Source of the DNA: an uncultured Intestinimonas sp.
GTDB lineage: Bacteria > Bacillota_A > Clostridia > Oscillospirales > Oscillospiraceae
Length of the DNA stretch: 9,773 bases
Reading direction: 5' to 3'
Assembly: GCA_958435885.1 (NCBI GenBank)
Contig: CAUBHZ010000039.1
Span: forward strand, 1-9,773
Shown here piece by piece: positions 6,473 through 9,773 of the stretch (position 1 is its first letter; each line of letters begins with the position of its first letter). Below the pieces are notes generated by a model. That model worked only from the letters and a program-made list of their open reading frames with translations. It did no database searches and was not told the origin of the DNA. Position numbers and translations under genes: made by a program.

Positions 6473-8824
6473 TCAGCGCTCCGGCAAGCGCTCCATGGTG
6501 GCCGCCCCAGTGGCCAGGTCCACTGTGTGGCGGTAGGTCTCCGCCGGCTGGACCACCGTCCCGTCAGCGTCAAGCACCGCGTCGAAGCGGCACAGGTAGG
6601 TGAAGGTCCGCCCATCGGCGCTGACAGTCAAATCAGATGGGTACGCAGAACCGCCGTAGGGCTCCGGCCGCAGCAGCGAGAGCTCTACCCGGGTACCCGC
6701 TCCCCGGCCGGAGCCGGGCTTGTAGACCAGGGTCAGATTCCGACCTCCTCCGGACGGGAGACCCCCCACCTGATAGCTGAGAATGGTGCAGTAATCGGTC
6801 TCCAGCCGCTCCGCCACCGTCACCGGATAGGACGCGCCGCCCCAGTCGGTGACCGCCTGGAGGGCAGCCTCATAGTCTCCCTGCTCCCAGGGTCGGACCT
6901 CGGCCAGTGCCCCGTCGGGGATGACCGTCTGCTCTGTCTCCCCGGTGGTGAGGTCGGTGGTATACCGGTAGGTCCCCGTTTGCGATATGATCCCCGTTCC
7001 ATCCGCGCCGGAGGCTGGCTCCCCGTAGCGGAAGGTGTAGACCAGTCGTTTTCCATCGGCGCTGAGGGAGAGGTCCTGGGGCAGGTCGCTGTTGGCTCCC
7101 AGCTCCGAGTCGCCATTGGGCAAGGGCAGATCGATCACCGTGCCCTCCCCCAAGGGAGAACCCGTTTTGGCCACCTGGACGAGCCCGCAGTGTTCTCCGT
7201 GGGAGGCGCCGGCGGTATACAGGACCACCGTTCCATAGGGTGACTCCATCTGCTTCCGTACCTGGAAGCCCTCGTAACCCGCCTCCAGGCCCGCCATGGC
7301 CGTCTCATAGGCCGACTGTCCCTTCTCCAGCAGTGCCATTGCAGCCTCTCCGGTGAAGAGGTCCACGGTGAACAGATAGTCCCCTTTCTCCTGGATGACG
7401 TTCTCCCCGCTCATGTCCACCACATCCTCTTTGACGTGGAAGGCGTAGGTGAGGGTCCGCCCATCCGGGCTCAGGGCCAGCTGCTCCGGCGTTGCCGTCT
7501 GGAAGGTGCTCTCCTCACACATAGGCAGGCTCACCACATGGCCCTCCCCCTGGCAGAAGGGCGCCTTGGTCACCAGATAGAGGTTCTGCCCCAGGCCGTG
7601 GGGCGTGCCGTAGGTAATGCGCAGCACCGTGCCGTAGACCGACTCCAGCCGGTCTGTCACGTCCCTCCCCTGCGTCTGCTGGGCCAGGGCCTCTTCATAG
7701 GTGGGCTGGCGATAGGCCGCGGCGCCGCTCTCCAGCTGGGCCAGGGCCTGGGCGATATACAGCTGTTTCATGCCGTCTGACAGCCAGCTCCAGTCCTCTG
7801 AGAGGAGCCGTGGGGAGACCATATCTTCCCACACCGTCCCCTCTTCCGTCAGCTCCGACAGGGGACTCCCCTCTGTCACCGTCAGGTCCTCCGGGTCCAG
7901 GAAAAAGCGCCAGACCGTGATCCGAATCCCGTGACTTCCCAGGGTATTGTCAGCCTCGATGCTGACATTGGCGATACCCACCAGGGCGTCCACCGCCAGG
8001 CCCTCCGGCCCCTCCGCCGCCCGGTCCAGGATAAAGTACGCATAGCCGTAGGAGTTGGGGCGCTCCTGGGGACCGACATACCCCTGCTCCTCCAGGTAGG
8101 TCCCGATGTCCCGGGCCAGGGCCCGTTCCCTCTCGAAGGGGTCTGCGGGAAAGGCGGCGTCGAAGTCGGCCTGAGTAAAGGCCCCCTGGGCGATGAGCCG
8201 CTGGGCCAGGGTGGTCTGGCCGGCCTTGCACGGGGCGTACAGGGCGGCGGCGGTCAGGGACACCGCGTCGGCCCGGAGGATGTCCCTCCACTCCGCCTCC
8301 ATGGGCAGGATGCCGCACTGGGCCGCCAGGGCCCAGGGGCTCTCCCAGGAAAAGTCTCCCCTCTGCCACGCCTTCCCCTCCGTCCATCCCGGGCCCTCTG
8401 AATAGCCCAGGGCCCGGAGGAGGAAGGTGAGATACATCTCTCCGGTGGCGGTGTCCGCCGAACCGAAGGTGGTCTCCGAGGTCCCCTTGGTGAGGCCCTG
8501 GTCATAGGCCCAGGACACATAGCCGTCGGCCCAGGCGGGCACGTCGGTGAAAGGGTGGGTCTTGGGATAGCCCTCGGCCTCCGCCCCCTTGCCCAGGGCC
8601 CTGACCAGCAGGGTCACCCCCTCCACCCGGCTCAAAGGGCGGTCCAGGGCGAAGTCGGCGCCGCCGTCTTCGATCTCACCCACCCCCCGGAACAGACCCA
8701 GGGCCTGGAGCTGTTCCGCCAGGGCCGTCTCACGGCTCAGGTCCCTCACCTCCGCCGCCCCCGCCCAGGGCAGGACGGAAAGGCACACCACAAGGGCCAG
8801 CAGCATCGGCCATACACGTCTCAT
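6473..8824 (-). CDS. Secreted S-layer-homology (SLH) domain protein with C-terminal repeats
   Basis: The reading frame is open from 8884, but the ATG at 8824 is chosen. It has a GGAGGT site (complement of 8832-8837) with 7-base spacing and begins a signal peptide: MRR, a hydrophobic stretch, then AGAA with likely cleavage near residue 23-24. The protein has 783 residues. Residues about 32-198 hold three SLH-like units. The clearest is FTDVPAWADGYVSWAYDQG (92-110) with the following TATGEMYLTFLLRALGY helix; the first unit has LSRVEGVTLLVRALG. SLH units normally anchor proteins to secondary cell-wall polymers. Residues 230-365 form a domain I do not recognise. Residues about 376-773 are three diverged repeats. 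No enzyme motif was found, so a structural or binding role at the cell surface is inferred. Confidence 0.88.
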   Translation of the reverse strand: MRRVWPMLLALVVCLSVLPWAGAAEVRDLSRETALAEQLQALGLFRGVGEIEDGGADFALDRPLSRVEGVTLLVRALGKGAEAEGYPKTHPFTDVPAWADGYVSWAYDQGLTKGTSETTFGSADTATGEMYLTFLLRALGYSEGPGWTEGKAWQRGDFSWESPWALAAQCGILPMEAEWRDILRADAVSLTAAALYAPCKAGQTTLAQRLIAQGAFTQADFDAAFPADPFERERALARDIGTYLEEQGYVGPQERPNSYGYAYFILDRAAEGPEGLAVDALVGIANVSIEADNTLGSHGIRITVWRFFLDPEDLTVTEGSPLSELTEEGTVWEDMVSPRLLSEDWSWLSDGMKQLYIAQALAQLESGAAAYRQPTYEEALAQQTQGRDVTDRLESVYGTVLRITYGTPHGLGQNLYLVTKAPFCQGEGHVVSLPMCEESTFQTATPEQLALSPDGRTLTYAFHVKEDVVDMSGENVIQEKGDYLFTVDLFTGEAAMALLEKGQSAYETAMAGLEAGYEGFQVRKQMESPYGTVVLYTAGASHGEHCGLVQVAKTGSPLGEGTVIDLPLPNGDSELGANSDLPQDLSLSADGKRLVYTFRYGEPASGADGTGIISQTGTYRYTTDLTTGETEQTVIPDGALAEVRPWEQGDYEAALQAVTDWGGASYPVTVAERLETDYCTILSYQVGGLPSGGGRNLTLVYKPGSGRGAGTRVELSLLRPEPYGGSAYPSDLTVSADGRTFTYLCRFDAVLDADGTVVQPAETYRHTVDLATGAATMERLPER
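6506..7699 (-). repeat. Three diverged tandem protein repeats of about 120 residues inside the SLH protein
   Basis: The repeats cover about residues 376-492, 506-629 and 651-773. Each opens with a helix-like YEEALAQ / YETAMAGLE / YEAALQAV. Next comes an ESVYGTVL / ESPYGTVV / ETDYCTIL strand, then a basic-to-Gly segment with LV(T/A/Y)K and GEGT-like turns. Then LSPDGRTLTY / LSADGKRLVY / VSADGRTFTY, and finally YLFTVDLFTGE / YRYTTDLTTGE / YRHTVDLATGA. The SADGRTLTY element resembles beta-propeller or TolB-like blades. Divergence indicates an old duplication, and DNA-level identity looks low. Confidence 0.8.
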
Positions 8825-8966
8825 AAACGCCACCTCCGTCTGAAAAGCTGATGTTCGGGGCGGTCCGCTGGACGCATCCCACATCCTTTTTATCGCTTCA
8901 GACTCCCCATTTGTGACAGTTGACCCGTTTTTTTCTGATTTTTTACTTTACCGTGCCAAATCACTC
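8825..8966. other. Divergent intergenic region, no gene seen
   Basis: This stretch separates the minus-strand SLH gene from the aro leader transcript. It holds the SLH ribosome site at 8832-8837 and an AT-rich half (8920-8960) with T runs. I found no convincing -35/-10 pair for the SLH gene. A weak second plus-strand pair (TTGACC at 8920 with TACTTT at 8944) is possible but poor. Confidence 0.5.
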
Positions 8967-8995
8967 TTGCATTTTTCCGCCGGCGGGTGTAAAAT
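8967..8995 (+). promoter_or_regulatory. Candidate promoter for the aro leader and aroF
   Basis: TTGCAT (8967-8972) and TAAAAT (8990-8995) are spaced by 17 bases. The -10 matches 5 of 6 consensus positions and the -35 matches 3. Transcription would start near 9002, giving a short untranslated lead before the leader ORF at 9028. The spacer holds the perfect palindrome CCGCCGGCGG (8977-8986). Confidence 0.55.
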
Positions 8996-9027
8996 ACCTC
9001 CAACCATTGCAAGTGAGGTATCTTTTC

Positions 9028-9132
9028 ATGGACCATCGCCGCCTCACAACTGAATCCCGCTCCTTTACCTATTTTGGCTGGGCTCGATTTACGGGCACCG
9101 GCTTTTTTGGCATGGGTAAAATAGCGGGATAA
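9028..9132 (+). CDS. Aromatic-rich leader peptide of the aroF attenuator (34 aa)
   Basis: This short ORF begins at ATG 9028, 8 bases after the Shine-Dalgarno-like GAGGT (9015-9019), and stops at TAA 9130-9132. Residues 13-27 read FTYFGWARFTGTGFF, with five Phe, one Tyr and one Trp among 15 residues. The composition is that of a leader peptide whose translation senses charged tRNA-Phe, Tyr and Trp. All five Phe codons are TTT, while all five Phe codons in the visible part of aroF are TTC. The stop codon falls within the 5' strand of the proposed antiterminator. An in-frame TTG at 8920 would extend the ORF upstream, but that region contains the promoter, so the shorter form is preferred. The peptide itself probably has no function beyond its translation. 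Confidence 0.78.
   Translation: MDHRRLTTESRSFTYFGWARFTGTGFFGMGKIAG
9054..9130 (+). promoter_or_regulatory. Leader hairpin enclosing the aromatic codons (region 1:2 of the attenuator)
   Basis: ATCCCGCTCCTTTACCTAT (9054-9072) pairs with ATGGGTAAAATAGCGGGAT (9112-9130). There are 16 Watson-Crick pairs, one G-U pair and one 2x2 mismatch over 19 positions. The loop carries codons F16, W18, F21, F26 and F27, and the 5' arm itself contains codons F13 and Y15. A ribosome stalled on these codons would prevent the hairpin from forming. It could act as a pause hairpin or as a protector of the downstream strand. Confidence 0.65.
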
Positions 9133-9197
9133 AGTGAATGGGCCGGCCCTTTTATAGGGTCGTTGTATCGTTGAACCGTGCGCTCATTGATTTTATC
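9128..9197 (+). promoter_or_regulatory. Proposed antiterminator helix of the aroF attenuator
   Basis: GATAAAGTGAATGGGC (9128-9143) can pair with GCTCATTGATTTTATC (9182-9197): 13 Watson-Crick pairs, two G-U pairs and one G-G mismatch in 16 positions. The 3' partner contains most of the terminator's 5' arm plus its loop, so this helix and the terminator exclude each other. The 5' strand overlaps the leader stop codon, so a ribosome terminating there would cover it and favour the terminator, whereas a ribosome stalled upstream would leave it free. Confidence 0.65.
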
Positions 9198-9216
9198 GTC
9201 AATGGGCGCCTTTTTT
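9180..9216 (+). terminator. Intrinsic terminator in the aroF leader (attenuator terminator)
   Basis: GCGCTCATTGA (9180-9190) pairs with TCAATGGGCGC (9199-9209), 11 bp with a single G-U, and is followed by an uninterrupted run of six T (9211-9216). It lies 47 bases after the leader stop codon and 37 bases before the aroF ATG, on the same strand. No gene other than the leader ORF ends before it, so it can only be a premature terminator for aroF transcription. Confidence 0.9.
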
Positions 9217-9253
9217 ATTGCCGCGCCCTTGGCGGAAGAAGGAGAAGATCACT

Positions 9254-9773
9254 ATGGTAATCATCATGAAACCCGGCACGAAAAAAGAGGATATCGAGGC
9301 CCTGGCGGACACCTTCCGTGCCCAGGGCCTGGACGTGGGCATCACCCACGGCATCGGCTGCACCATCCTGGGCCTGGTGGGCGACACCACCGAGCTGGAC
9401 ATCGACAAGATCTCCATGGAGGACAACGTGGAGCGGGTCATGCGGGTCCAGGAGCCCTATAAGAAGGCCAACCGCAAGTTCCACCCCGAGGACACCGTGG
9501 TCACCGTGGGCAAGGCCCGGATCGGCGGCGGCAACTTCTCCGTCATCGCCGGGCCCTGCTCGGTGGAGAGCGAGGAGCAGATCTGCGCCGTGGCCCAGGA
9601 CGTGAAACTCTCCGGCGCGGCCATGCTCCGGGGCGGCGCCTTCAAGCCCCGCACCTCCCCCTACTCCTTCCAGGGCATGGGCACCCAGGGCCTGGATCTG
9701 CTGATGGAGGCCCGGGCCCAGACCGGCCTGCCCATCGTCACCGAGATCATGGACCCCCGTATGGCCGAGCTCT
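9254..9773 (+). CDS. aroF: 3-deoxy-7-phosphoheptulonate (DAHP) synthase, type I beta with regulatory N-domain (3' truncated by window)
   Basis: The frame is open from ATG 9254 to the window edge (173 complete codons). AAGGAG at 9239-9244 sets the start. The enzyme condenses phosphoenolpyruvate with erythrose 4-phosphate, the first step of the shikimate pathway to Phe, Tyr and Trp. Residues 1 to about 80 form the ferredoxin-like/ACT-like regulatory domain (MVIIMKPGTKKEDIEAL to VQEPYKKANRKFHPEDT), as in the Thermotoga maritima enzyme, which is feedback inhibited by Phe and Tyr. The catalytic barrel starts with FSVIAGPCSVES (metal-ligand Cys) and continues with LRGGAFKPRTSPYSFQG, the PEP-binding KPRTSP segment, and GLPIVTEIMD. 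The gene lies behind a leader peptide and terminator, so transcription is probably attenuated as well. Confidence 0.95.
   Translation, partial: MVIIMKPGTKKEDIEALADTFRAQGLDVGITHGIGCTILGLVGDTTELDIDKISMEDNVERVMRVQEPYKKANRKFHPEDTVVTVGKARIGGGNFSVIAGPCSVESEEQICAVAQDVKLSGAAMLRGGAFKPRTSPYSFQGMGTQGLDLLMEARAQTGLPIVTEIMDPRMAEL

Noticed and set aside
5453..7243. 596-residue plus-strand open frame crossing the EamA gene, a terminator and the SLH gene
   Set aside because: It is rich in Pro, Arg and Gly with no motif. It overlaps two genes with clear families and spans a strong hairpin between convergent genes.
8920..9027. Upstream extension of the leader ORF from TTG 8920
   Set aside because: There is no ribosome site before it. 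The stretch contains the AT-rich promoter, and the ATG at 9028 has a fitting Shine-Dalgarno-like site.
9140..9149. Self-complementary GGGCCGGCCC after the leader stop
   Set aside because: It cannot form a hairpin without a loop, and short GC palindromes are expected here. It may only add stability to alternative folds of the leader.
9000..9253. T-box riboswitch ahead of aroF
   Set aside because: I looked for the conserved T-box sequence (GGGTGGNACCGCG-like) before the terminator and did not find it. The translated aromatic leader explains the terminator better.
1..9773. CRISPR arrays, insertion sequences, tRNA or rRNA genes
   Set aside because: No regularly spaced repeats, transposase motifs, terminal inverted repeats or RNA-gene patterns were seen on either strand.

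Overview
The window looks like a chromosomal piece of a GC-rich, low-oxygen Firmicute, most likely a gut clostridium of the Oscillospiraceae/Flavonifractor type. That placement is an inference. It rests on strong Shine-Dalgarno sites (GGAGG type), the gene pair Asp23-family protein plus FakA/YloV, an S-layer-homology exported protein, a two-gene SUF iron-sulfur locus without sufD, and very high third-position GC. There are no mobile elements, CRISPR arrays, tRNAs or rRNAs.

Layout. At 1-1751 the end of a sufC ATPase gene is followed by a sufB-like scaffold gene and a PaaI-type hotdog thioesterase gene that overlaps sufB by 17 bases; a bidirectional hairpin terminator closes this run. At 1840-2031, on the minus strand, lies a small Cys-rich membrane protein gene. 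It is transcribed divergently from a pair at 2197-4261, an Asp23/Gls24 protein and a FakA-like fatty acid kinase, which ends at another hairpin. At 4354-6422 a MalY/PatB-type PLP enzyme is joined by a TTGA stop/start overlap to an EamA/DMT transporter. A shared terminator (about 6423-6468) separates these from a convergent, secreted SLH-domain protein (complement 6473-8824) with three diverged tandem repeats in its C-terminal half.

The most interesting part is 8960-9253, ahead of the start of a DAHP synthase gene (aroF, 9254 to the right edge). It holds a promoter, a 34-codon ORF dense in Phe, Tyr and Trp codons, a strong intrinsic terminator, and two alternative RNA helices. One helix sequesters the 5' arm of the terminator and the other encloses the aromatic codons. 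This has the form of a ribosome-mediated transcription attenuator that would read charged aromatic tRNA and gate entry to the shikimate pathway. The enzyme also carries the N-terminal regulatory domain of the Phe/Tyr-feedback type, so the locus may be controlled at both transcription and enzyme level.
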